Part shown: piece by piece, positions 1 through 8,588 of the stretch
Position numbering within the stretch: the first letter of the stretch is position 1
How the letters are laid out: each line of letters begins with the position of its first letter
Assembly (NCBI GenBank): GCA_035306605.1
Contig: DATGNR010000020.1
DNA: 39,223 bases
Strand: one strand, 5' to 3'
Source: Xanthomarina sp035306605
GTDB taxonomy: Bacteria > Bacteroidota > Bacteroidia > Flavobacteriales > Flavobacteriaceae
Notes under the pieces: model-generated
Told to the model about the DNA's origin: nothing
Seen by the model: only the letters and a program-made list of their open reading frames with translations
Databases searched by the model: none
Program-made: the position numbers and the translations under genes

Positions 1-659
1 CTGATAATTTCATCCAAATCCACTCTATCCACTTGCAAGAGTGCCACCAACATTTCCCTATCGAACCTATTGGCCAAAAGGGTTCTTATTTCGTCGTCTT
101 GCTTCATTTTTTTCAACTTACGCATTTCATTGGGTTGTTTGCCAAACATGCTATGTAAAAAATCTGCAGGATTAAAAACAGCTCCTAAGACTCTAGTTAC
201 TGCATTGGAAGATCTTCCTCCAGCTTCATAACCCGTTTGTAATCCGGAAATGTTATAACGGTAATTCGTGTTAATCGGTACCACTTGTTTAATATCTACT
301 TCTAGAAAACCGGTTAGCTTAAACTCGTTAATTACAACTTCTTCTAAAGCAAATGCTAATTCTGTTAATGTAATTGTTGAAGTTCCAAACTTAATCCAGT
401 CGTTAGTTACTCGTACACGAATGGACTTGTAACCTAAATATGAAAAATGGAGTGTGTCTGTAGCTTTAGCCTTAATTTCAAATTCCCCACGCGCATTGGT
501 AGTCGTTCCTTTTACTTCGTTCAGATTGACAATGTTAACACTCTCCATAGGTTTCCCTTCTGTAGAGTTTATAACTATACCTTTTACAGTTGTATCTGTC
601 TGACCAAATAAAAAAGAGGTCCCAATTAAGAGTGTAAAAAGAAAAAGTAATTTTTTCAT
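1..659 (-). CDS. Carboxypeptidase-like regulatory domain protein, 5' part only
   Basis: The gene runs off the left edge, so only the N-terminal 219 residues are visible. The product begins MKKLLFLFTLLIG and has a signal peptide ending near SFLFGQ. A carboxypeptidase regulatory-like beta-sandwich follows at about residues 25-105, with the typical GxVxxSTEGKPMESVNI opening and an FSYLGYKS segment. This is the CarboxypepD_reg-like domain (PF13715) found at the N-terminus of many Bacteroidota exported proteins. The visible remainder, including a GLQTGYEAGGRSSNAV stretch, is not a TonB plug in what I can read, so a non-receptor exported protein is more likely than a SusC-type receptor. In-frame ATGs also exist at 668 and 677. 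I chose 659 because it puts the lysines directly before the hydrophobic core. Confidence 0.8.
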   Translation of the reverse strand, partial: MKKLLFLFTLLIGTSFLFGQTDTTVKGIVINSTEGKPMESVNIVNLNEVKGTTTNARGEFEIKAKATDTLHFSYLGYKSIRVRVTNDWIKFGTSTITLTELAFALEEVVINEFKLTGFLEVDIKQVVPINTNYRYNISGLQTGYEAGGRSSNAVTRVLGAVFNPADFLHSMFGKQPNEMRKLKKMKQDDEIRTLLANRFDREMLVALLQVDRVDLDEII

Positions 660-745
660 TAAAGTCATATTGACCATAAAAGTACTAAACAAAACGATAT
701 TACCTTATGGTATCTTATAATTTGACTAAATATTAACAATAATTA

Positions 746-2581
746 CTAGCGTCTTGAACGTCTAGGTCTTGATACTGGAGAACCAGATCCAGATCCTGAA
801 CGTCTTGAACGAGACTCTCCACCAGCACCTACGCTTTGTTTTTCGCCTCTATTGCCGCCAAAACTAGAACCAGAACGTCTTTCGCCTCTTGGTTTATCGT
901 CGTATCGTCTTCTGCTTCCGCCGCCACTGTCGTTACGTCTTTTACCTCTGCTTGTTCCTTTACCTTGATCTTGGCTAATTTCAACGTTTACAAAACGTCC
1001 TTCGTGCTTATAATCGGTAAAGAATGCAAGAACTTTTTCTTGATGTTCTTTTTCAGTATTAAAGAAGGAGAAACTTTCTTTAACATCAACTTTAAACACA
1101 TCGTCTCTTCCTAAATCTAGTACTTCTTTTAAGAAATCTTTCAATTTCATCCAATCGTAACCATCTTTGCTACCTACGTTTATAAAGTATCTTGAATCGT
1201 TAGAGCTTTTAGAGTAATCTCTTCCTCCGCTGTCACGATCTTCACCACGTGATGAATCGGCTACATTTAGATTTTTAGATTTTTGATAGTAATTAAAGAA
1301 TCGAGTGAACTCTACAGAGAAGAATTTTTTAATTAATTCGTCTTTAGTAGTTTCTTCAAATAATTCGTTGATGCTATCTAAGTATTTGTTTATTTCAGGG
1401 TTTATTTCTGTATTGTGAATTTTATTTGCTAATGACATTAATTGTACTTCGCAAATTTGCATACCATTAGGAATTTGTTTCAATTCAAATTTCTGATTAA
1501 TGATACGTTCAATACTTTTGATTTTACGTACTTCACTTTTAGAAACAATTACCATCGAGATTCCTGTTTTACCAGCACGTCCAGTTCTACCAGACCTATG
1601 CGTGTAAATTTCAGGTTCATCAGGTAATTGGTAATTTATAACGTGGGTAATATCGTCCACATCAATTCCACGAGCAGCAACATCTGTAGCTACAAGCATT
1701 TGTATTTGTTTGTTTCTGAAAGATTTCATCACCAAATCTCTTTGGTTCTGACTTAAATCTCCGTGTAATGCTCCTGCGCTGTAGCCATCTTCAATTAAGT
1801 TTTCGGCTACTTTTTGTGTGTCACGTTTGGTTCTACAGAAAATAACAGAGAAGATATCGGGATTTGTATCTGCTAAACGTTTTAAAGCATCATACCTATC
1901 TCTAGCATTGACTAAATAATATTCGTGAGATACTTGATTTGTGCTTTCGTTTTTGTTTCCTACTGTTATTTCAATAGGACTCTTCATAAACTTTTTAGCT
2001 ATGTTGGCAACTTCCTTAGGCATAGTTGCGGAAAACAACCAGGTACTTTTTTCTTGAGGTGTATGCGATAAGATATCAGTAATATCTTCTTTGAAACCCA
2101 TGTTAAGCATTTCATCAGCTTCATCTAAAACAGCATATTCTATTTTAGAAATGTCAACCATGTTTCTCTTAATCATGTCTTTCATTCTACCTGGAGTTGC
2201 TACAATAATTTGAGCGCCTCTTTTTACCTCTCTGGCTTGATCTGAAATACTAGATCCACCATAAATGGCAACCACGTTAAGACCTTTGCAATACTTTCCG
2301 TATTGTTTCATCTCGTTGGCAATTTGTAAGCAAAGTTCTCTGGTAGGAGATAATATTAACCCTTGAGTAGTTCTACTATCAATGTTAATTTGTTGTAGCA
2401 TTGGAAAGCCAAAAGCAGCTGTTTTTCCAGTACCTGTTTGAGCTAATGCTACTAAGTCTGTATCTTTTTCTAATAAAATAGGGATTGCTTTTGCTTGGAC
2501 GTCACTTGGGGTTTCAAAACCCATGTCAGTAATAGCTTGCAATAGGTCGTTATTAAGACCCAAATTTTGGAATGTGTTCAT
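746..2581 (-). CDS. DEAD-box RNA helicase, DeaD/CsdA-like
   Basis: This is an ATP-dependent RNA helicase that probably remodels structured RNA during ribosome assembly or at low temperature. The 611-residue protein has all core motifs: the Q motif near residue 23, AQTGTGKT at 47-54, PTREL at 79-83, DEAD at 153-156, SAT at 184-186, an ARGID motif and HRSGRTGRAG. A DbpA/CsdA-type RNA-binding domain follows at about 464-537. The C-terminal tail from about 538 is rich in Arg, Gly and Ser, as in RNA-binding tails. The RNA-binding domain plus tail separates it from the shorter RhlE-type helicase at 4993-6261. It is transcribed alone and preceded by a long leader (see 2582-2741). The helicase call is certain. 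The choice among DeaD, CsdA and DbpA orthologues is inference. Confidence 0.93.
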   Translation of the reverse strand: MNTFQNLGLNNDLLQAITDMGFETPSDVQAKAIPILLEKDTDLVALAQTGTGKTAAFGFPMLQQINIDSRTTQGLILSPTRELCLQIANEMKQYGKYCKGLNVVAIYGGSSISDQAREVKRGAQIIVATPGRMKDMIKRNMVDISKIEYAVLDEADEMLNMGFKEDITDILSHTPQEKSTWLFSATMPKEVANIAKKFMKSPIEITVGNKNESTNQVSHEYYLVNARDRYDALKRLADTNPDIFSVIFCRTKRDTQKVAENLIEDGYSAGALHGDLSQNQRDLVMKSFRNKQIQMLVATDVAARGIDVDDITHVINYQLPDEPEIYTHRSGRTGRAGKTGISMVIVSKSEVRKIKSIERIINQKFELKQIPNGMQICEVQLMSLANKIHNTEINPEINKYLDSINELFEETTKDELIKKFFSVEFTRFFNYYQKSKNLNVADSSRGEDRDSGGRDYSKSSNDSRYFINVGSKDGYDWMKLKDFLKEVLDLGRDDVFKVDVKESFSFFNTEKEHQEKVLAFFTDYKHEGRFVNVEISQDQGKGTSRGKRRNDSGGGSRRRYDDKPRGERRSGSSFGGNRGEKQSVGAGGESRSRRSGSGSGSPVSRPRRSRR

Positions 2582-2741
2582 TCGGTGTGTATAAGTATTC
2601 GATTATGTTATGTCGTGTTACAAAAGAAGCGAATCGACATACTTAACCCTTAACTTCCAGTAACACACCCTCACTCTGAGGAATTATTAATCCAAGTAAC
2701 CAATATGGTTCACGTAGATTTTTTTACAAGGTGCAAATGTA
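2582..2741 (-). promoter_or_regulatory. Promoter -7 element and structured ~150-nt leader of the DEAD-box helicase gene
   Basis: On the minus strand TACATTTG lies at 2741-2734, a perfect TAnnTTTG -7 element. I see no TTG at the expected -33 distance. Transcription from there would give a leader of about 145 nt. The leader contains a perfect CCTCA/TGAGG hairpin at 2669-2681. It also has a 7-bp pairing of 2615-2621 with 2660-2666 (GTGTTAC/GTAACAC), and a bulged stem at 2696-2713. Long folded leaders are known on cold-shock RNA helicase mRNAs in other bacteria. A regulatory role here is inference. Confidence 0.5.
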
Positions 2742-2864
2742 CAATTTAATTTTTTATTAATTTGATTTTATGTGAAAATAATTAAATATAAAGTTTTAAT
2801 GAAATTGTATTTGTAAGATTAACGCCCTTGTTTAATGGGGTTTTAGGGTGTTTTTGTAGCTTGT

Positions 2865-3443
2865 TTATTTCTGGTTCACTAAAAAATCAACTAGTTGCTT
2901 AACGGCTTTTCCTCTATGACCTATTTTGTTTTTTTCATCCAAGGATATTTCTGCAAAGGTTTTTGAATATCCTTTTGCCTTGAAAATAGGGTCATAACCA
3001 AATCCATGTTCTCCTTGTTTTTCTGAGGTTATTTCACCTTCACAAATACCGGTAAAAGTTTTTAGGTTTCCATTTAAATGAAGGGCAATAACTGTTTTAA
3101 ATTGTGCTTGACGGTTTGGTTTGCCTTTTAAATTTTCTAGTAACAAATTAATATTATCTTCAGAATTACGTTGCTCTCCCGCATATCTGGCTGAAAACAC
3201 ACCAGGCTCGTTATTTAAAGTTGCAACTTCAAGACCCGTGTCATCAGCAAAACAATCGTAGCCGTAATTGTTTTTTATGTATTCAGCTTTTTGAATGGCA
3301 TTACCCTCAATCGTGTTTTGTGTTTCTGGTACATCTTCCTTGCACCCAATTTCTAGTAAGCTTAATAGTTGAATATGTTCAGGAATTAAAGCTTGCACTT
3401 CTTTTAATTTGTTTAGGTTGTTTGTGGCAAAAACGAGTTTCAT
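2865..3443 (-). CDS. rdgB: dITP/XTP pyrophosphatase (RdgB/HAM1 family)
   Basis: This enzyme hydrolyses non-canonical purine nucleoside triphosphates (dITP, XTP, ITP) to the monophosphate, keeping them out of DNA and RNA. The 192-residue length is normal for the family. Family signatures are visible: the N-terminal FATNNLNKLKEV nucleotide-binding segment, ADDTGLEV with its catalytic and metal-binding acidic residues, SARYAGE, a GFGYDPIF segment and the C-terminal GHRGKA motif. It is a cytoplasmic housekeeping gene transcribed alone, divergently from the DUF4421 gene. Confidence 0.96.
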   Translation of the reverse strand: MKLVFATNNLNKLKEVQALIPEHIQLLSLLEIGCKEDVPETQNTIEGNAIQKAEYIKNNYGYDCFADDTGLEVATLNNEPGVFSARYAGEQRNSEDNINLLLENLKGKPNRQAQFKTVIALHLNGNLKTFTGICEGEITSEKQGEHGFGYDPIFKAKGYSKTFAEISLDEKNKIGHRGKAVKQLVDFLVNQK

Positions 3444-3450
3444 AGTAATA

Positions 3451-3483
3451 CAATTATAAAAAAGAGGTTTCTATTTTCATCAA
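3451..3483 (-). promoter_or_regulatory. Possible rdgB promoter
   Basis: On the minus strand TTG at 3483-3481 is followed after 22 nt by TATAATTG at 3458-3451, one mismatch from TAnnTTTG. The predicted start of transcription falls almost on the rdgB ATG at 3443, so the transcript would be nearly leaderless. Confidence 0.35.
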
Positions 3484-3546
3484 AAAAACGGAAAATAATA
3501 CTAAATTCATTGAAAATTGCATAATTTATTATTGCAAAAATCTATC

Positions 3547-4527
3547 ATGAAGAAACAGTATGTAATGTTACTATGTTTTTTGTGTTTTACCTCTTTCGTA
3601 CAAGCTCAGAAGATAAATAATAAAGATTCCTTAAGCGTGAGGCAAGTTGTTGATACCTTATTTATTGATAGGGATATTAATAATTGGTCACTTCGCTTAT
3701 TTACAAACTATAAAGGACAGAGTTTTATTTTAAACAAGAAAAGTAATACAATATCCTTTAGACCTAATAATAGAGCTGGGGTTGGTTTTGGACTTGGTAC
3801 TAGTAAGTTAATTATTGATGTTGCTTTTAATTTAAAAGGTCAAGCAGAAAACGTAACAAAACGGTTTGATTTGCAGGGTTCTTTAGTTGTAGGAGAACAC
3901 AATTTAGTAAATTTATATATTCAGAGATATAAAGGATTTAACGTTAATAATAATTTTAACGAACCCGAGATATTTAGGGATGATATTGGATCACTTTCTG
4001 TAGGATTCCACTATTTATACGCTTTCAAAAAGATTTCTTTTTCTTCTTCTATTTTAAAAGCAGGTGTTTCAAATGGCAAGGGGAAGCGCTTTATTTCTGG
4101 TGGTGTTGGGGGATTTGTAGCCTATAATGCTTTTGAGGGAAACACAACCTTATTACCTGGCAATGGTATTTTTGACGAAAATGCTTATTTGGAAGAATTT
4201 AAAGGCGTTGGTATGGGGATTTCAGCTGGTGTTCTGGCTGTTTTTGTGTTGCCAGCTAATGTTTTTACCACTGTTAATGTTATCCCGGGGATTGGGCTTA
4301 TGTATAAAAAAGGATTTTCAGAAACTGGTGATTATAAGGTGTCAAACCCACTTTTATATAAATTGGATTTTGAAGCAGGAATAGGTTATAGTTATAAGCG
4401 CTTTTATGTAACCTTGGTTTACGGTAGTGGAATTTACACTACTAATTTGGATTATGGATTAAACTATTTATATAGCAATACCAAGGCTAAATTTTCAGTA
4501 GGATATAAAATAGTGAGAAAGAAATAA
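3547..4527 (+). CDS. DUF4421 family protein, probable outer-membrane beta-barrel
   Basis: The protein has a clear Sec signal peptide (MKKQYVMLLCFLCFTSFVQAQ). It continues as alternating hydrophobic and polar strands rich in glycine and aromatic residues (for example GVGFGLGTSKLIIDVAF, VGFHYLYAFKKISFSSS, KAKFSVGYKIVRKK) and ends in a strand like those of outer-membrane barrels. The RDINNWSLRLFTNYKGQSF opening and overall length match the Bacteroidota DUF4421 family as I remember it. No function is known to me. An earlier in-frame ATG at 3517 would put ten residues ahead of the signal peptide, so I use 3547. The gene is monocistronic, with the convergent VF530 gene starting 1 nt after its stop. 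Confidence 0.75.
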   Translation: MKKQYVMLLCFLCFTSFVQAQKINNKDSLSVRQVVDTLFIDRDINNWSLRLFTNYKGQSFILNKKSNTISFRPNNRAGVGFGLGTSKLIIDVAFNLKGQAENVTKRFDLQGSLVVGEHNLVNLYIQRYKGFNVNNNFNEPEIFRDDIGSLSVGFHYLYAFKKISFSSSILKAGVSNGKGKRFISGGVGGFVAYNAFEGNTTLLPGNGIFDENAYLEEFKGVGMGISAGVLAVFVLPANVFTTVNVIPGIGLMYKKGFSETGDYKVSNPLLYKLDFEAGIGYSYKRFYVTLVYGSGIYTTNLDYGLNYLYSNTKAKFSVGYKIVRKK

Positions 4528-4528
4528 A

Positions 4529-4768
4529 TTAAGATTCTTTTTTAGATGTTTGATTTTTTAACATCTTCAAATACATGTGTTCAACCTTAGTTCTTGCCCA
4601 AGGTGTTCTTCTTAAGAATTTTAAACTAGATTTTACTGAAGGATTATCTTGAAAACAACGTATGTTAACAATGTGTCCCATATATTCCCATCCATAATGG
4701 GCTTCAAGTTCTGTAACTATTTGCTCTAACTTAACTCCGTGTAAAGGATTGTTTACCTGTGTTTCCAT
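4529..4768 (-). CDS. VF530 family (DUF2132) small DNA-binding protein
   Basis: This 79-residue protein carries the VF530 domain: NPLHGVKLEQIVTELEAHYGWE, then NIRCFQDNPSVKSSLKFLRRTPWAR and VEHMYL. The family fold is a small helical domain, and the founding Vibrio fischeri member is described as a double-stranded DNA-binding protein. It is the last gene of a three-gene operon behind rhlE, and its ATG directly abuts the stop of the preceding 71-codon gene. A nucleic-acid role alongside the helicase fits but is not shown. Confidence 0.85.
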   Translation of the reverse strand: METQVNNPLHGVKLEQIVTELEAHYGWEYMGHIVNIRCFQDNPSVKSSLKFLRRTPWARTKVEHMYLKMLKNQTSKKES

Positions 4769-4984
4769 TTATACTTCTAAAATAAGTTTTTGAATTTTTG
4801 TAGCTTTTTCAAAGTGATCGAGTTTATGAGTTGAAATCCACCATGTGGCTGCTTCCATTAATAACTCCGGATTTTCATTTTTATTTGCGAAAAAAGCATA
4901 AAAAGAGAGTCCAACATTGGGTCCTTTTTGTGCTATTTTCCTAGTGCAAATATTTAATATTTTATCTTTTAGTTCCGGAGTCAT
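4769..4984 (-). CDS. Small conserved protein of unknown function (possibly DUF6500)
   Basis: This is a 71-residue, predicted mostly helical, soluble protein without signal peptide or membrane segment. It begins MTPELKDKILNICTRKIAQK and contains the compact segment GPNVGLSFYAFFANKNENPE followed by LLMEAATWWISTHKLDHFEKA. The sequence looks like a conserved family, which I believe is catalogued as DUF6500, but I cannot verify this. It sits 8 nt after rhlE and touches the VF530 gene, so the three are almost certainly co-transcribed. I do not know its function. Confidence 0.75.
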   Translation of the reverse strand: MTPELKDKILNICTRKIAQKGPNVGLSFYAFFANKNENPELLMEAATWWISTHKLDHFEKATKIQKLILEV

Positions 4985-4992
4985 TACTATGG

Positions 4993-6261
4993 TTATCTTC
5001 TACTTGTACGAGTTCTATCGTTACTTCTCTTTGGTTTTTGATTGCTAGTTCCTTGTTTGCTTGAGGAATTGCGCTTTTGACTTTGGTTTCTACCTCCACC
5101 TTGCTTTTTAGGTTGGGTAGAAGCGTTTGGATCTGGTTCGTAACCTTCTAATATTTCTTGTGGAATTTTAAGACCAACCAGTTTTTCAATATCTCTTAAG
5201 TAAGTAGTTTCATCAGCACTTACCAATGAAATAGCTTCTCCGCTAGCTCCAGCACGTCCAGTCCTTCCTATTCTATGTACATAATCTTCAGATATATTAG
5301 GAAGCTCAAAGTTTATAACATGTGGTAATAATGGAATATCCAAGCCACGAGCAGCAATATCTGTAGCTACTAAAACTCTAATAGTTCCACTTTTAAATCC
5401 AGCCAAAGCTTTAGTTCTGGCTGCTTGACTTTTATTTCCGTGAATAGCAGCTGCAGTAATCCCTGCGCTTATCATATTCTTGCACAATTTGTTTGCACCG
5501 TGTTTAGTTCTAGTAAAAACTAATACTTGCTTCCAATCGCCATCAGAAATTAACTTAATAATTAAATCAGTTTTCTTTCCACTTGCTACACGATATACTT
5601 TTTGGTTAATAGCATCTACAGTTGAGTTTTCGGGTGTAGCATCTACTTGAACGGGTTTATGTAAAATACCGTGTGCCAGTTTTTTAATGTCTTGCGAAAA
5701 AGTTGCAGAAAACATTAAATTTTGTCTTTTAGCAGGCATCATTTTAATAACACGTTCAATGTCTCGTAAAAATCCCATATCCAACATTCTGTCAGCTTCG
5801 TCTAAAACAAAAACACTTACTTTAGAAAGCGATAAAAATCCTTGGTTACATAAATCTAATAATCTACCTGGAGTTGCTACTAAAATATCAACCCCCTGTC
5901 TTAATTGTGCTACTTGTGGTTTTTGGTTAACTCCACCAAAAATTACGGCAGAACGCAAATCTAAAAACTCACTATATTCTTTAACGTTGCTATATACTTG
6001 TGCAGCTAATTCTCTTGTTGGTGTTAAAACTAAAGCACGAACAGGTCTTTGACGTAAATGTTGTTCTTGAGATAAAAGTTGTAATACAGGTAAAGTAAAT
6101 CCAGCAGTTTTTCCGGTTCCAGTTTGTGCGGAGGCAAGAACATCCATGCCTTCTAGAATAGGGGGAATGGCTTTACATTGTATTGGTGAAGGCTCTGTAT
6201 ATCCTTTCTTATTAATTGCTTTAAGGATAGGTTCAGAAAGACCTAAGGTATTAAATGTCAT
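4993..6261 (-). CDS. rhlE: DEAD-box RNA helicase, RhlE-type
   Basis: This ATP-dependent RNA helicase of 422 residues has the two-lobe core and a short basic tail. Motifs are the Q motif GYTEPSPIQCKAIP, AQTGTGKT at 45-52, PTRELA, a TPGR motif, DEAD, SAT, VATDIAARGLDIP and HRIGRTGRAG. The C-terminus is a disordered Gln/Ser/Lys/Arg-rich tail with no CsdA-type RNA-binding domain, as expected for RhlE. The family acts in ribosome maturation and RNA turnover. It is the first gene of an operon with the DUF6500-like and VF530 genes. A perfect 9-bp hairpin lies just upstream of its start. Confidence 0.92.
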   Translation of the reverse strand: MTFNTLGLSEPILKAINKKGYTEPSPIQCKAIPPILEGMDVLASAQTGTGKTAGFTLPVLQLLSQEQHLRQRPVRALVLTPTRELAAQVYSNVKEYSEFLDLRSAVIFGGVNQKPQVAQLRQGVDILVATPGRLLDLCNQGFLSLSKVSVFVLDEADRMLDMGFLRDIERVIKMMPAKRQNLMFSATFSQDIKKLAHGILHKPVQVDATPENSTVDAINQKVYRVASGKKTDLIIKLISDGDWKQVLVFTRTKHGANKLCKNMISAGITAAAIHGNKSQAARTKALAGFKSGTIRVLVATDIAARGLDIPLLPHVINFELPNISEDYVHRIGRTGRAGASGEAISLVSADETTYLRDIEKLVGLKIPQEILEGYEPDPNASTQPKKQGGGRNQSQKRNSSSKQGTSNQKPKRSNDRTRTSRR

Positions 6262-6317
6262 ATATTAATTTTGAAGAATGGCAAGTTCGCTTGCCATTTT
6301 ATTAGCTTGCAAAGTTA
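6262..6317 (-). promoter_or_regulatory. rhlE -7 element and leader hairpin
   Basis: On the minus strand TAACTTTG at 6317-6310 is a perfect -7 element, without a clear TTG at -33. The resulting leader of about 42 nt contains a perfect hairpin at 6277-6298: AATGGCAAG, loop CGAA on the RNA strand, CTTGCCATT. It ends 15 nt before the rhlE ATG at 6261. A 9-bp stem so close to the start could modulate initiation and could be a target of the helicase itself. That last point is inference. Confidence 0.55.
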
Positions 6318-6512
6318 CTTTAAATTTTGTGAAGAACTTTGTTTATTGTAATTAATGCAATACGAGGTGCTCATAAAGACGTCTATAAGTTACATTAACA
6401 GCGGTTGTTTCTTGTTCAAATTTGTTTGTATAAATTAATCTAATGACTTGTTGATTTTTAGTTTATTTAATTTTATGTACCTTTAAATCAATTAATTAAA
6501 CAGAATGTGCTT

Positions 6513-8069
6513 ATGGTTTTTAAATCGAAATATTTCATTGTTCTATTACTTTATATTTCAATAGCGTCTTGTAAAAAGAAAGATAAAAGTATAGATAACC
6601 TTGGAGTTGTAGAATTTCAAGTTACTGGAAGCCAGGAAGCTCATAATCATTTTGAAAAGGGTTTACTGTTGCTTCATAGTTTTGAATATGAAGACGCTCG
6701 AGAGGCTTTTCTAGAAGCTCAGAAAACGGATCCTAATATGGCTATGGCTTATTGGGGAGAAGCTATGACTTATAATCATAGTCTATGGGGAGAGCAGGAT
6801 TATGAAGCTGGTTCTTCAGCAGTTCAAAAAGTAAAAAGTTTACAGGAAAAACATGATTATTCAACCATTGAGAAAGGGTTTTTACAGGCTGTAGAGGTAT
6901 TGTATACTCCTAAAACTCCAAAGATTGATAGAGATATAGCTTATAAGGAGTATATGAAATTTCTTCATGAGACTCATCCTGAAAACCAAGAGATTGCTGC
7001 TTTTTACGCCATTTCATTATTAGGTTCTGTGCCTGAGGGTAGAGATGATGCAGTTTATGAGGAAGGTGCAGAAATAGCAAAAAAAGTATTAGATAAAAAC
7101 CCGAAACATCCTGGAGCACTTCATTATTTAATACATTCATACGATGATCCTTATCATGCGGAATTAGCGTTCGATGCAGCAAATAGTTATTCAAAAGTAG
7201 CACCAGATGCAAGTCATGCGCTTCATATGCCTTCTCATATTTATGTGGCTTTAGGCATGTGGGACGAGGTTATAGCTTCTAATATAGAATCATATCAAGC
7301 AAGTTTAAATAGAATGAAACGTAAATCATTGGATAATGATGCAAGAGGATTTCATGCATTTCATTGGTTGCAATATGGTTATTTACAGAAACCTGATTTT
7401 GAAAAAGCCAAACAGATGGTTTTGGATATGGAGCAGTTTTTAAAGGAATCTCCAACTGATAGAATTAAAACCTATTTAATGTTTTTAAAAGGCACGTATT
7501 TAGTTGAAAGTAATCAATGGAATTCTGATATTGCAAATATAGATGTAAATGTTTCTAATTTAAATTTAACGGTTCAGGCTCAATTTCATTTTACTGAAGG
7601 GTATCGTGCTTTTTTAAACGGAAATATTCAAAAAATAGAAAAGGTTATTGATACTTTGTCTCAAAAAATAGGTAAAGAGTCTGTGCTTGTAGACAATTTA
7701 GATAACGGTTTTACCATGTGCTCTTCACTTTCTAGAAATTCACCAACTAAATTGGATGTTAAACAATCTCAGGTTATGCTTAAACAGTTGCAAGGCTTAA
7801 AAGCTTGGATGGAAAAAGACCTTATTAAAGCCGAAGAATTATTAAAAGAGTCTACCATTTTGGAGCAAGGAATTAGTTATAGTTATGGGCCTCCAGTAAT
7901 TATAAAACCAACTAGTGAGTTATATGCTGAATGGCTTGTGGAGCAAAACAGGTATGACGAAGCTATAGAGCAATATAATATTACTTTAGAACGAGCTACA
8001 AAAAGACGATTAGCTCTTGAGGGAATTGAAAAGGCAACAAAATTAAAAGTTTCAACTAATGATTTTTAA
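6513..8069 (+). CDS. Tetratricopeptide repeat lipoprotein
   Basis: The N-terminus MVFKSKYFIVLLLYISIASC is a lipoprotein signal with lipobox SIASC, and the mature protein would be anchored at the cysteine. Helical TPR-like pairs follow, such as AHNHFEKGLLLLHSFEYEDAREAFLEA, DPNMAMAYWGEAMTYNHSLW, HPGALHYLIHSYDDPYHAELAF and the C-terminal WLVEQNRYDEAIEQYNITLE. The His and Trp-rich motifs around HALHMPSHIYVALGMWDEVIASN are typical of a family of about 500 residues widespread in Gram-negative bacteria, whose function I do not know. A GTG at 6507 is in frame, but I prefer the ATG at 6513. It appears monocistronic. Confidence 0.85.
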   Translation: MVFKSKYFIVLLLYISIASCKKKDKSIDNLGVVEFQVTGSQEAHNHFEKGLLLLHSFEYEDAREAFLEAQKTDPNMAMAYWGEAMTYNHSLWGEQDYEAGSSAVQKVKSLQEKHDYSTIEKGFLQAVEVLYTPKTPKIDRDIAYKEYMKFLHETHPENQEIAAFYAISLLGSVPEGRDDAVYEEGAEIAKKVLDKNPKHPGALHYLIHSYDDPYHAELAFDAANSYSKVAPDASHALHMPSHIYVALGMWDEVIASNIESYQASLNRMKRKSLDNDARGFHAFHWLQYGYLQKPDFEKAKQMVLDMEQFLKESPTDRIKTYLMFLKGTYLVESNQWNSDIANIDVNVSNLNLTVQAQFHFTEGYRAFLNGNIQKIEKVIDTLSQKIGKESVLVDNLDNGFTMCSSLSRNSPTKLDVKQSQVMLKQLQGLKAWMEKDLIKAEELLKESTILEQGISYSYGPPVIIKPTSELYAEWLVEQNRYDEAIEQYNITLERATKRRLALEGIEKATKLKVSTNDF

Positions 8070-8154
8070 GGGTGTCAATTGACAATTATCATATTAATTG
8101 ACATTTATTTCAAGTAGTATTGTAATGTAGTACAAATTCAAAATATAAAAGCTT

Positions 8155-8454
8155 ATGAACGTTATAATTCAATATGTAAATATGGATTCAAGTGAATCTC
8201 TATCAAAATATACGACTGAAAAATTAGAGAAACTATCAAAAAAATATGATTGGTTAATTTCTTGTGATGTGTTTTTTAAACAAGACAATAATCAAAAGGA
8301 ACCAGGTAAAATTTGTAATATGGAATTGAGTTTGCCTGGACCAAGAATTTTTGCTACTTCAACAGAAAGTAATTTTGAATTAGCCGTAAAGGAAACCATT
8401 AATGATTTGGATATTCAATTAAAAAAGAGAAAAGAAACTCTTTCTACCCATTAA
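8155..8454 (+). CDS. hpf: Ribosome hibernation-promoting factor, short form (HPF/RaiA family)
   Basis: The 99-residue protein has the beta-alpha-beta-beta-beta-alpha layout of the S30AE/HPF family. It starts MNVIIQYVNMDSSESLSKYTTEKLEKLSKKY, continues with a CNMELSLPGPRIFATSTESNFELAVKETINDLDIQLKKRKE segment and stops. There is no C-terminal dimerisation domain, so it is the short form. Members bind the 30S decoding region in stationary phase and inactivate or protect ribosomes. It stands alone and ends in a strong terminator at 8479-8519. Confidence 0.88.
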   Translation: MNVIIQYVNMDSSESLSKYTTEKLEKLSKKYDWLISCDVFFKQDNNQKEPGKICNMELSLPGPRIFATSTESNFELAVKETINDLDIQLKKRKETLSTH

Positions 8455-8478
8455 ATAAAAAAGTGAGATTAACAATAG

Positions 8479-8519
8479 GCTGCAAACTGTATGATTCAAT
8501 GGGTTTGCGGCTTTTTTTT
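8479..8519 (+). terminator. Intrinsic terminator after hpf
   Basis: GCTGCAAAC at 8479-8487 pairs with GTTTGCGGC at 8503-8511 (one G-U pair) and is followed by eight T at 8512-8519. Confidence 0.9.
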
Positions 8520-8588
8520 CATTTAAATCCTATGCCTCAACTCTAGTTTTTAGAATTTTATTATAGTCAACTAATTTACTAATCGTTA

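Noticed and set aside
836..1114. Plus-strand open frame opposite the helicase tail
   Set aside because: It is the antisense of the low-complexity Arg/Gly-rich tail and the RNA-binding domain, a frame artefact.
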